A program made the position numbers and the translations under genes. Shown piece after piece: positions 16,573-24,494 of a stretch of DNA of 64,000 bases. The stretch lies in NCBI GenBank assembly GCA_900316955.1, contig ONEX01000013.1, positions 1 to 64,000 of the forward strand. Direction: 5' to 3'. The notes under the pieces were generated by a model. It searched no databases and had not been told where the DNA came from. It saw nothing but the letters and a program-made list of their open reading frames with translations. The DNA comes from an uncultured Bacteroidales bacterium. GTDB lineage: Bacteria; Bacteroidota; Bacteroidia; Bacteroidales; UBA932. Numbering within the stretch: the stretch's first letter is position 1; the number at the start of each line of letters is the position of its first letter.

Positions 16573-17717
16573 TGCTTCCCGAGGCGTTCATCCGGGGGCT
16601 TTCGGAAGAGCTCGGTCCCGACCGGGCGCGGACGGTGCTGGACGCGCTGTCCGGCGAGCCTTCCGTCTCCGTCCGCCTGAACCCTGCCAAATTGACAGCC
16701 TGTCCCTTCCCGGACGCTGAACGCGTTCCGTGGAGCCCGTACGGCTACCTGCTGAAGGAACGGCCCAACTTCACGCTGGATCCGCTGTTCCATGCCGGCT
16801 GCTACTACGTGCAGGACTCGTCGGCGATGTTCGTCGGCGAGCTTTTCCGCCGCGCGCTGGACGGCTTCGGTCCGGGCGTGACCGTCCTGGACCTCTGCGC
16901 TGCTCCCGGCGGCAAGACCACCGACCTCGCCGCCTCGCTCCGCGAGCGTTTCGGCGACCGCTTTTCCCTCCTGGCCAACGAAGTGATGCGGAACCGCTTC
17001 GGCGTGCTCCGCTCGAACGTCCGCACCTGGGGCGACCCCCGCGTGGGCGTCGTCTCGCGCGATCCGTCGGCCTTTTCGGGGAAGCCCGTCTTCGACCTCA
17101 TCGTCACCGACGTCCCCTGCTCCGGCGAGGGCATGTTCCGCAAGGACGAGAAGGCCGTGGAGGACTGGTCCCCGGAAACGGTGGACTTCTGCGCGGCCCG
17201 CTCCCGCCGCATCCTGTCGGACGTCTGGTCGGCCCTCAAGCCTGGCGGCGTCCTGATTTATTCGACCTGCACCTTCAACCGGCAGGAAAACGACGGCACC
17301 GTGGCTTGGATCGCGTCCGAGCTCGGGGCCGACATCGTGGACTGCGGGGATTTCCCGCCCGTCGCGCGGACGGAGCACGGCTACGCCCTGCTGCCGGGCT
17401 TCGTGCCCGGCGAGGGCCAGTACGCCGCCGTCCTCCGCAAGCACGGAGCGCCGGACAACGTCCGCACGGCCGATGTCTTCTCCCTCTTCAAGGCCGACCT
17501 GCCCGTCCCCCCGCCGGACCCGTACCCTTGCTTCGACCTGGACCGGGAAACCGCCCTCCGCTACCTCCACGGCGATGCCATCCGCATCCCCGACGCCCCC
17601 CTGGGGCTCCTGACATTGACCTACGAAGGTCACCCGCTCGGCCCCGGGAAGAACCTCGGGAGCCGATGCAACAACCTCTATCCCAAAGACCGCAGAATCA
17701 GAATGGATATCCGATGA
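16572..17717 (+). CDS. RsmF-type rRNA cytosine-C5 methyltransferase
   Basis: A 381-residue NOL1/NOP2/Sun-family RNA (cytosine-5) methyltransferase. The SAM-binding motif VLDLCAAPGGKTTDLA is near residue 98, PCSGEGMF holds Cys183 and YSTCTFNRQEN holds Cys233, the two cysteines used for covalent catalysis and release. A C-terminal domain ends LGPGKNLGSRCNNLYPKDRR, typical of the RsmF group. It is shorter than the roughly 450-480 residues common in Bacteroidetes, with the loss in the central linker rather than at the catalytic motifs. The stop overlaps the start of the next gene (ATGA). Confidence 0.88.
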   Translation: MLPEAFIRGLSEELGPDRARTVLDALSGEPSVSVRLNPAKLTACPFPDAERVPWSPYGYLLKERPNFTLDPLFHAGCYYVQDSSAMFVGELFRRALDGFGPGVTVLDLCAAPGGKTTDLAASLRERFGDRFSLLANEVMRNRFGVLRSNVRTWGDPRVGVVSRDPSAFSGKPVFDLIVTDVPCSGEGMFRKDEKAVEDWSPETVDFCAARSRRILSDVWSALKPGGVLIYSTCTFNRQENDGTVAWIASELGADIVDCGDFPPVARTEHGYALLPGFVPGEGQYAAVLRKHGAPDNVRTADVFSLFKADLPVPPPDPYPCFDLDRETALRYLHGDAIRIPDAPLGLLTLTYEGHPLGPGKNLGSRCNNLYPKDRRIRMDIR

Positions 17718-18643
17718 AAAGATTCCTCACCCTCTTCCTGGCGCTCGCGCTGCCCCTGACCCTCCTCGCCCAGACTCCGCAGGAGGACTATGTCCGTCGA
17801 TACAACAACCTCATCAGCCGCGTCGGCCCCGCCGGCGTGGGCGTGGAAACCCTGCTGGACCGCTGGGCCGAAGAGTATCCGGACGACCTCCAGCAGCTGC
17901 TGGCCCGCTTCTCCTTCTGGTTCACCAAGGCGCAGACCACCAACGTCATCCAGCTCCCCCAGGACCGCTACCTGGGCCGCGAACCCCTGCTGAACATGAC
18001 CGACTCCCTGGGCCGGAAGAACAATTTCTTCGAGGACACGGTCTATGACGACGAGCTGTTCGGCCAGGCCCTGGAGGCCCTGGACAAGGCCGTCTCGCTG
18101 GAGCCGAAGCGGCTGGACCTCCGCCTCCTCCGCATCGACGCCCTCACCGCCTACGAGAAAGGCAGCCCGGACATGGCCCTTTCCGCCCTCAAATCCTTGG
18201 CGGACGAGAACTACAAGCAGCATCCGGCCTGGACGCACGAGTCCCTGGAGAAGGTCGATGACGAAGTGTTCGACGCCCTGATCCAGGACTACTGCTTCAC
18301 TTTCTTCCGCCTGGGGACCGACTCCTCGGCCGAGGCTTTCAAGAGCCTGTCGGAGCATATGCTAACCTATAAGAAAGACAATCCGCTGTTTCTGGACAAT
18401 CTCGGTTCCTACTGGCTGGTGTCCAAGAAAGACTACAAGAAGGCCCAGAAATACTATGACCAGGTGCTCAAGAAGCATCCGGACGACGTCACCGCCATCC
18501 GCAACGGTGTCCTCCTCGCCCGTCAGAAGAAAGACGTGAAACTGGAGAAGAAGTACCTGGCGATGATGGCCCAGCACGGCGCCACCGAGACGGACAAGGC
18601 CTCCGCGAGCGCGCGGTTGCAGGCGCTCAATCAGAAGAAATAG
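17714..18643 (+). CDS. Secreted TPR-like protein
   Basis: A 309-residue protein with a signal peptide (residues 1-20, ending LLAQ) and a mostly helical body. Two stretches look like tetratricopeptide repeats: FGQALEALDKAVSLEPKRLD in the middle and YKKAQKYYDQVLKKHPDDV near the C-terminus. TPRs mediate protein contacts, and the protein should sit in the periplasm. No partner is suggested by the neighbours. It is coupled to the methyltransferase by a four-base overlap and its stop directly abuts the stop of the convergent transporter gene. Confidence 0.75.
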   Translation: MKRFLTLFLALALPLTLLAQTPQEDYVRRYNNLISRVGPAGVGVETLLDRWAEEYPDDLQQLLARFSFWFTKAQTTNVIQLPQDRYLGREPLLNMTDSLGRKNNFFEDTVYDDELFGQALEALDKAVSLEPKRLDLRLLRIDALTAYEKGSPDMALSALKSLADENYKQHPAWTHESLEKVDDEVFDALIQDYCFTFFRLGTDSSAEAFKSLSEHMLTYKKDNPLFLDNLGSYWLVSKKDYKKAQKYYDQVLKKHPDDVTAIRNGVLLARQKKDVKLEKKYLAMMAQHGATETDKASASARLQALNQKK

Positions 18644-19594
18644 CTATTTTTTGTGTTCGTGCTGGTAGAGTTCCCAGCTGTTGAACAGGTTCTGCCAGAT
18701 GGCATAGAGACCCCCGGCGACGGAAGTTACGGGGGTTAAATAATTGTATCCCAGCCAGATGAGGAAGCCGGTGTTCTTCTGGCCGAGGCCCTGGCCGGCG
18801 GTGATGGAGTTCACGCGGCCCTTTCCGATGCGGCGGCCGAGGAAGAACTGCAGGGCGCAGGTGCCCATCGACACGACGACGATGCCGGCGAGGGCCCAGC
18901 TGCCCGGGTAATTCATGAAGAGCGCATGGGTGGCGAGCAGCATCGCGAGGGACAGTCCGATGAACCAGATATAGAAGGAGTTCGGCGCGAAGCGCATCAG
19001 CCGGCGCTGCAGCTTGTGCGTGGTGTAGCGGATGATCCAGGCCACGAGGCCGGGGAGGATCAGGACCGGGAACACCTTCAGGGCGATCCGGAGGACATAG
19101 GCCCAGAAGCCGAGATTGGAGGCGGGGCGGATCATCGGGATGACCATCGGGATGAGGAAGGTCGCGGCGAGGTTCGTCAGGCACAGGTAGCTCACCGTGG
19201 CGGCCAGGTCGCCGTCCAGCTTCCGGGTGATGACCCCGGCCGCGGCGGCGCAGGGGCAGATCAGGCAGATCATCGCGCATTCCAGCAGGATGCGGGCCGT
19301 GCCGTCCGGGGTGACCGCGGACAGGCCCGCGAACAGGAAGAAGCCGAGAATCTGGACCAGCAGGGCGCCCAGGTGCCAGCGGCGCAGCCGCACGTCGTGC
19401 GGGGAAATCTGCACGAACTGGAAGAACAGCAGCAGCGCGATCACGAACCGCTGCCCTTCGGACGCCGCTTTGTGCAGGACGGCCCCGTAGGGCTTCAGCA
19501 CGGGCGTGAAATGGTAGAAGAGGTAGAGGCCGATGCCCGTCGCGATCGCGAGCGGAAGCATCCAGTCTTTGAAGAACTGAACGGCCTTATTCAT
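18644..19594 (-). CDS. BASS-family (bile acid:sodium symporter-like) transporter
   Basis: A 316-residue integral membrane protein with about nine or ten helices. The family is suggested by the N-terminal WMLPLAIATGIGLYL, the CLICPCAAAAGVITRKLDG segment, AATVSYLCLTNLAATFLIP and GQGLGQKNTGFLIW, which match the core helices with unwound crossing segments in bile acid:sodium symporters. Members carry organic anions with sodium; the substrate here is unknown. Its start overlaps the end of the YczE-like gene by eight bases, so the two membrane proteins are co-translated. Confidence 0.75.
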   Translation of the reverse strand: MNKAVQFFKDWMLPLAIATGIGLYLFYHFTPVLKPYGAVLHKAASEGQRFVIALLLFFQFVQISPHDVRLRRWHLGALLVQILGFFLFAGLSAVTPDGTARILLECAMICLICPCAAAAGVITRKLDGDLAATVSYLCLTNLAATFLIPMVIPMIRPASNLGFWAYVLRIALKVFPVLILPGLVAWIIRYTTHKLQRRLMRFAPNSFYIWFIGLSLAMLLATHALFMNYPGSWALAGIVVVSMGTCALQFFLGRRIGKGRVNSITAGQGLGQKNTGFLIWLGYNYLTPVTSVAGGLYAIWQNLFNSWELYQHEHKK

Positions 19595-20255
19595 GCAGCA
19601 GGGGTTTGAAGACCTTGTCCACGAGCGGGTCCGTGAGTTTCATGCACAGGCCGGTGAGGGCGGCGAGGATGAGGGTCCCTTCCCGGATGACGATCACCTC
19701 GCTGCGACCGAAGGGGCTGCCGAAGCAGATCCAGGCGAAACCGGCGGACAGGGCCACCAGGAGGATGTCCTCGCCGATCTTCGCGTTGCTGAACTTGACG
19801 CCGGTCACCTCGGAGAACACGTCGACGACCTTGTCGCCGGCGAGGATCCAGGTCTTGCCGATGACCTCGAGGCGGATGCCGACGGCCGTGAGCAGGACGG
19901 CCACGAGGATGAGGACGATCTTCATCAGGTAGGACGAGATCTCCAGGCCCTGAAGCAGCCAGATGCAGGCGTCGCACAGGTAGCCGAACACGAAGGCGGC
20001 GGCCAACTGGACGAGGTAGTGGACGTCCAGCACCTTGCGGCGCATCGCCATCTGCGCGGCGATGAACAGCAGGTGCATCATCCAGGTGAAGGTGCCGAAG
20101 GAGATGGCGCCCCATTTCAGGTTGAGGACAGCCGGGGGGCAGGACGGGGGCGCGGTGCCCAGGTTGGATTTCAAGGAAAGCGCGACGCCGAAAGCGATCA
20201 GGACGAGGCCCAAAGTGCCGACCAGCCAGCGCGCGGCGATATTGTTCTTGGCCAT
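19587..20255 (-). CDS. YczE/YyaS-like integral membrane protein
   Basis: A 222-residue protein with about five membrane helices. It begins MAKNNIAARWLVGTLGLVLI and contains GVALSLKSNLGTAPPSCPP and WGAISFGTFTWMMHL, the pattern of the YczE/YyaS/YitT-like group, whose N-terminal helix is followed by a LG(T/A)xP motif. Function of this group is unsettled. I chose the ATG at 20255; an upstream ATG would add about 28 basic residues overlapping the promoter region of the neighbouring gene. It overlaps the BASS transporter by eight bases, hinting at a joint transport role (inference). Confidence 0.7.
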   Translation of the reverse strand: MAKNNIAARWLVGTLGLVLIAFGVALSLKSNLGTAPPSCPPAVLNLKWGAISFGTFTWMMHLLFIAAQMAMRRKVLDVHYLVQLAAAFVFGYLCDACIWLLQGLEISSYLMKIVLILVAVLLTAVGIRLEVIGKTWILAGDKVVDVFSEVTGVKFSNAKIGEDILLVALSAGFAWICFGSPFGRSEVIVIREGTLILAALTGLCMKLTDPLVDKVFKPLLHE

Positions 20256-20277
20256 AAAAATCTTGTCAAAAGGAATA

Positions 20278-20305
20278 CAAAGATGCACAATTATGCGTAA
20301 ATTTG
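20278..20305. promoter_or_regulatory. Divergent promoter region, M13 peptidase and YczE-like gene
   Basis: TAAATTTG at 20298-20305 on the plus strand is a full match to TAnnTTTG, 37 bases before the peptidase ATG. On the minus strand CATCTTTG (20278-20285) matches with one mismatch and would serve the gene starting at 20255. Confidence 0.5.
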
Positions 20306-20342
20306 CAAACTTGCGCCTTTTGGAACGTATATATATCAAGAT

Positions 20343-22352
20343 ATGAAAAAGTTACCGATCCTTATGATGATGCTTTGCGCCCTCGCGGCCTGCAACCAGC
20401 GTGGAAAGGGAGCCCTGGACCTGACGGACCTGGATCCCACCACCTCCCCGAAAGTGGATTTCTACCAGTACGCCACCGGCGGCTGGCAGGTCAAGAACCC
20501 CCTCAAGCCCGAATTCTCCCGCTTCGGCTCCTTCGACGCCATCGCGGAGACCACCCGGAAGAACCTGAACGAACTGTTCGAGTCCATGGCCACGCTCCAG
20601 GCCGAGCCCGGCACCGTGGACCAGAAGATCGCGGACCTCTACAAGATGGCCCTCGACTCCACCACCCGCAACAACCTGGGCGCGCAGCCCATCCAGCCGT
20701 ACATCGCCGAGATCCAGGCGGTCGCCTCGAAGGACGCCCTCGCCGACCTCCTCGGCAAGATGAACCTCTACGGGGAAGGCGGCTTCTTCGGCGCCGGCGT
20801 GGAGGCTGACCTCACCAACAGCGATATGCAGATCCTCTACCTGGGCCAGGGTGGCCTGGGCATGGGCGACCGCGACTACTACCTCCTCGAGACCAACGCC
20901 GCCCTCAAGGCCGGCTACCAGGCTTTCCTGGAGAAGGCCCTGACGCTCGCCGGCGTGGAGAACGCCGCGCAGCTCGCCGCCAAGGACCTGCAGGTCGAGG
21001 ATGCGATGGCCCAGGTCTCCTGGACCCGCGAGCAGAACCGCGACATGCAGGCCATCTACAACCCAATGTCCTCCGCCGAGATCGACGCCGCCTGGCCCGA
21101 GGTCCGCTTCGGCCGCGTCTGCGCCGCCGCGAACATTCCCGCCCAGGACAAGGTCATCGTCCAGCAACCCTCCTATTTCGACGGTCTGAACAAGCTCTTC
21201 AAGGAGTGCGACCTCGAGACCCTGAAGGCCTATGTGCTCTGCCAGTTCGTCTCCGGCCAGTGCGGCGCCCTGTCCGACGACTTCTACACCGCCTCCTGGG
21301 AGTTCTTCTCCCACCAGATGGCCGGCACGCAGGAGCAGCAGCCCCGCTGGAAGCGCGCGATGAGCGTGCCGAACAGCCTCCTCGGCGAGGCCGTCGGCCA
21401 GATGTACGTGGAGCGCTACTTCCCGGAATCTTCCAAGAAGCAGATGGTGGAGCTCGTGGAGAACCTCCGCACCGCCCTGGGCCAGCACATCGACGCCCTG
21501 GAGTGGATGAGCGACGAGACCAAGGCCAAGGCCCGCGAGAAGCTCGCCGCCTTCACCGTGAAGATCGGCTATCCCGACAAGTGGAAGGACTACAGCACCC
21601 TCGCCATCGACCCGGCGAACACCTACTATGAGAACCTCCGCAACGCCAGCGCCTGGTACGTGCAGGACAACCTCTCCAAGCTGGGCAAGCCCACGGACAA
21701 GACCGAATGGGGCATGACGCCGCAGACGGTGAACGCCTACTACAACCCCACCACCAACGAGATCTGCTTCCCGGCCGGCATCCTGCAGAAGCCGTTCTTC
21801 GATCCGGAGGCCGACGAGGCCGTGAACTACGGCGGCATCGGCGTGGTGATCGGCCACGAGATGTCCCACGGCTTTGACGACCAGGGTTCCATGTTCGATG
21901 CGAAGGGCAACATGGAGAACTGGTGGACCGCGGAGGACAAGGCCAAGTTCGACGCCCTCGGCGATAAGCTCGCCGCGCAGTTCGACGCCGTGGAGGTCCT
22001 GCCGGGCGTCCACGCCAACGGCCGCTACACCCTCGGCGAGAACATCGGCGACCACGGCGGTCTGTCCATCGCGTACTCCGCCCTGGAGAACGCCCTGAAG
22101 GGCCGGATGGACAAGCCCGTCATCGACGGTTTCACGCCTCAGCAGCGCTTCTACCTGTCCTACGGCAACATCTGGGCGCAGAACATCACCGACCAGGAGA
22201 AAGCCCGTCTGACGAACATGGACCCGCACTCGCTGGCCGTGAACCGCGTGAACGTGTCCGTGCGCAACTTCCAGACCTTCTTCGACGCCTTCGACATCCA
22301 CGAGGGTGACCCGATGTTCCGTCCGGAGGAGGAGCGCGTCCACATCTGGTAA
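20343..22352 (+). CDS. M13-family zinc endopeptidase lipoprotein
   Basis: A 669-residue metallopeptidase of the neprilysin/PepO family, which cuts small peptides. The zinc site HEMSH lies near residue 504 (GHEMSHGFDDQGSMFD) and the third ligand in ENIGDHGG near residue 562; NAYYNPTTNEICFPAGI is the substrate-binding region. The N-terminus is a lipoprotein signal with lipobox LAAC and Cys17, so it is anchored in a membrane facing the periplasm or outside. Full length for the family. Its stop is immediately followed by the ATG of a permease with no gap, so the pair is one transcript. Confidence 0.94.
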   Translation: MKKLPILMMMLCALAACNQRGKGALDLTDLDPTTSPKVDFYQYATGGWQVKNPLKPEFSRFGSFDAIAETTRKNLNELFESMATLQAEPGTVDQKIADLYKMALDSTTRNNLGAQPIQPYIAEIQAVASKDALADLLGKMNLYGEGGFFGAGVEADLTNSDMQILYLGQGGLGMGDRDYYLLETNAALKAGYQAFLEKALTLAGVENAAQLAAKDLQVEDAMAQVSWTREQNRDMQAIYNPMSSAEIDAAWPEVRFGRVCAAANIPAQDKVIVQQPSYFDGLNKLFKECDLETLKAYVLCQFVSGQCGALSDDFYTASWEFFSHQMAGTQEQQPRWKRAMSVPNSLLGEAVGQMYVERYFPESSKKQMVELVENLRTALGQHIDALEWMSDETKAKAREKLAAFTVKIGYPDKWKDYSTLAIDPANTYYENLRNASAWYVQDNLSKLGKPTDKTEWGMTPQTVNAYYNPTTNEICFPAGILQKPFFDPEADEAVNYGGIGVVIGHEMSHGFDDQGSMFDAKGNMENWWTAEDKAKFDALGDKLAAQFDAVEVLPGVHANGRYTLGENIGDHGGLSIAYSALENALKGRMDKPVIDGFTPQQRFYLSYGNIWAQNITDQEKARLTNMDPHSLAVNRVNVSVRNFQTFFDAFDIHEGDPMFRPEEERVHIW

Positions 22353-23513
22353 ATGAGTCCCGACCGCTTCATAGCGCGGAAACTCAAGTTTCAGGGGAAA
22401 CTCGCGGCGGCGTCCATCGCCGTGAGTTTCCTCATCATCATCGTCGCCGTCGCCGTCTCGTCCGGGTTCCGCCAATCCGTACGGGACGGGGTCGCGCGGC
22501 TGACCGGCGACATCCGGATCGCGCCGTCGTCCGCCGTCGCCGCGGAGGGGGACCCGGTCCCCGTCCACCTGCCGTCGGAGGAGGCCATCCTGGGCATCCC
22601 CGGCGTGCAGTCGATCCGGCCGGTCGCCGTCCGGGCGGGCATCGTCCGCAGCGGCGACATCATCCACGGCGTGCTGGTGAAGGGCCTCCCCGACCGTCCC
22701 GACTCCAGCCTGTGCGTGTCCATCCCCACTCGCCTGGCGGCCATCACCGGCCTGAAGGAAGGGGATGACATGACCACCTATTTCGTCGGGGAAAAAGTCC
22801 GGGTGCGCAAGTTCCACGTGACCGATGTGCACCGGGACATGCTGGAGATGGACGACAACCTGGTCGTCTATGCGAATCTCGCGGACATCCAGCGCCTGAA
22901 CGGCTGGACCGCGGACCAGGCTTCCGCCCTGGAAGTGTCCGTGGACCCGGTCCACCGCACCAACCTGTGGATCAACGACCTCACCGACGAGATCGGGATG
23001 CGCCTGCTGCTGAGCGGCGCGGAAGGGGAGGACAACCTCGTGGCCACCTCCTCCGTGCGCACCTACGCGCAGATTTTCGACTGGCTGGACCTGCTGGATT
23101 TCAACGTGCTCGTCATCCTTATCCTGATGATCGTCGTGGCGGGCGTGAACATGATCTCGGGCCTGCTGATCGTCCTGTTCCGGAACATTGCCACCATCGG
23201 CACGCTCAAGACCCTGGGGATGGGCGACCGCGCCATCGGCAAGGTCTTCCTGCGCGTGGCGGCGGGTGTCGTCCTGAAAGGAATGCTCATCGGGAATGCC
23301 CTGGGCCTGCTGTTCTGCTTCGTCCAGCAGGGGACCCACCTTCTGAAACTGGACCCGTCCAACTACTTCGTCTCCTACGTCCCCGTCCATGTGGACGTTC
23401 CCTGGATCCTGGCCGCCGACCTCGTGGCCTTCGGGGCCATCATGCTGCTCCTGCTGATCCCGACGCTCTTCATCGCGCGGGTGGATCCGGCCCAGACCGT
23501 CAAGGCCGAATAA
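22353..23513 (+). CDS. LolE/FtsX-type ABC transporter permease
   Basis: A 386-residue permease with one N-terminal membrane helix (about 19-38), a periplasmic domain of about 230 residues and three C-terminal helices (the FtsX domain, starting near LDFNVLVILILMIVVAGVN). This is the LolC/LolE layout; relatives release lipoproteins from the inner membrane or act as mechanotransmission exporters. No ATP-binding LolD-type gene is next to it, as is usual in Bacteroidetes where the partner is elsewhere. It begins directly after the peptidase stop and ends directly at the stop of the convergent transglycosylase gene. Confidence 0.85.
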   Translation: MSPDRFIARKLKFQGKLAAASIAVSFLIIIVAVAVSSGFRQSVRDGVARLTGDIRIAPSSAVAAEGDPVPVHLPSEEAILGIPGVQSIRPVAVRAGIVRSGDIIHGVLVKGLPDRPDSSLCVSIPTRLAAITGLKEGDDMTTYFVGEKVRVRKFHVTDVHRDMLEMDDNLVVYANLADIQRLNGWTADQASALEVSVDPVHRTNLWINDLTDEIGMRLLLSGAEGEDNLVATSSVRTYAQIFDWLDLLDFNVLVILILMIVVAGVNMISGLLIVLFRNIATIGTLKTLGMGDRAIGKVFLRVAAGVVLKGMLIGNALGLLFCFVQQGTHLLKLDPSNYFVSYVPVHVDVPWILAADLVAFGAIMLLLLIPTLFIARVDPAQTVKAE

Positions 23514-24482
23514 CTACCGGGGATAAACCTCCGAATACTCTTCGTACGTGTCGAGCACTTCGCGCACGTAGGCGATCGTCTGCTTGCCGTGGAACCCCGG
23601 GACTTCCGGGATGATGGAGACGATGTTGTCCCAGCGGGTGGGGTCCACGCCCTTTTCCTCGGCCGTCCGGATGCATTTGAGGACGTTTCCCTCGCCGCAG
23701 TTGTACGCGGCCAGGGCGAACTTCAGGCATTCCAGCGAATCGGCCCCGTGCTCGGCGAACATCCCCGACAGGTAGGTCAGGTATTTCGTGCCGATGGACA
23801 CGTTCACGGCCGGGTCCAGCAGGGTGTCCACGCTGTAGCGGTCGTTGCGGATCTGCATGAGGCCCACGGCGCCGCGGTCGGAGCAGGATTCGTTGATGAA
23901 CTTGGATTCGTGGTAGATCATGGCGGACAGCAGGCGCCAGTCCCAGCCCATCTCGGCGGCGTTCTTCTTCACGATGGCGTCATAGGGACTGATCGACGTA
24001 AGGCTCGAACCCACGCGGCGTTTGTAGTTCCGGTCCATCTTCCGGATGCCGCCGTTCCCGTTCATCACCGCGATCCAGGCGTTGAGGCGCCGGGTTTCGG
24101 CGTGCCGGTCGTCCCGGAGGACCCAGACCGTGCTGTCCCGGAAGGGGATCGTGCTGATGAAACCGTCGGCGTGGAGGCTGTCCGCGCGGTACATCACCAG
24201 CAGGTCCACCGCCCCCTCCAGGAGGGAGTCCAGGTAGTCGGCGGTGTCGGCCGGGGTGATGAATTCGAGCTTCAGCGCGTGGTCGTCGGCGAATTCCCGG
24301 AGGATGATCTTGTTCATGCCCACCGTCAGCCCGCGGACGGGCTCGCCTTTCAGGTCGATGACGCAGCGGAGCGTCTGCGGCGGATATTCCAGGGCCAGCT
24401 GCCGGGTCGTCAGGGGCATGGAAAGCGCCGCCGCGGCCACGAGCGCGGTAACCAGGATGTATTTCCAGACGGGGTGCCGCAT
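23514..24482 (-). CDS. MltF-like membrane-bound lytic transglycosylase
   Basis: A 322-residue murein hydrolase. After an N-terminal membrane anchor or signal (about 8-21) comes a solute-binding-like domain (about 36-125, VIDLKGEPVRGLTVGMNKII) and then an SLT domain with the catalytic Glu192 in YHESKF, GLMQ at 207-210 and AAYNCGEGN near 258. This is the MltF order, in which the first domain regulates the second. The regulatory domain is shorter than in E. coli MltF. It would trim peptidoglycan in the periplasm. It lies 12 bases after the porin gene, so both are probably co-transcribed. Confidence 0.88.
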   Translation of the reverse strand: MRHPVWKYILVTALVAAAALSMPLTTRQLALEYPPQTLRCVIDLKGEPVRGLTVGMNKIILREFADDHALKLEFITPADTADYLDSLLEGAVDLLVMYRADSLHADGFISTIPFRDSTVWVLRDDRHAETRRLNAWIAVMNGNGGIRKMDRNYKRRVGSSLTSISPYDAIVKKNAAEMGWDWRLLSAMIYHESKFINESCSDRGAVGLMQIRNDRYSVDTLLDPAVNVSIGTKYLTYLSGMFAEHGADSLECLKFALAAYNCGEGNVLKCIRTAEEKGVDPTRWDNIVSIIPEVPGFHGKQTIAYVREVLDTYEEYSEVYPR

Positions 24483-24494
24483 GCGCCGGTCAGT

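Noticed and set aside
16572-17717. RsmF-type gene as a truncated pseudogene
   Set aside because: It is shorter than relatives but both catalytic cysteines, the SAM site and the C-terminal motif are present in one open frame.
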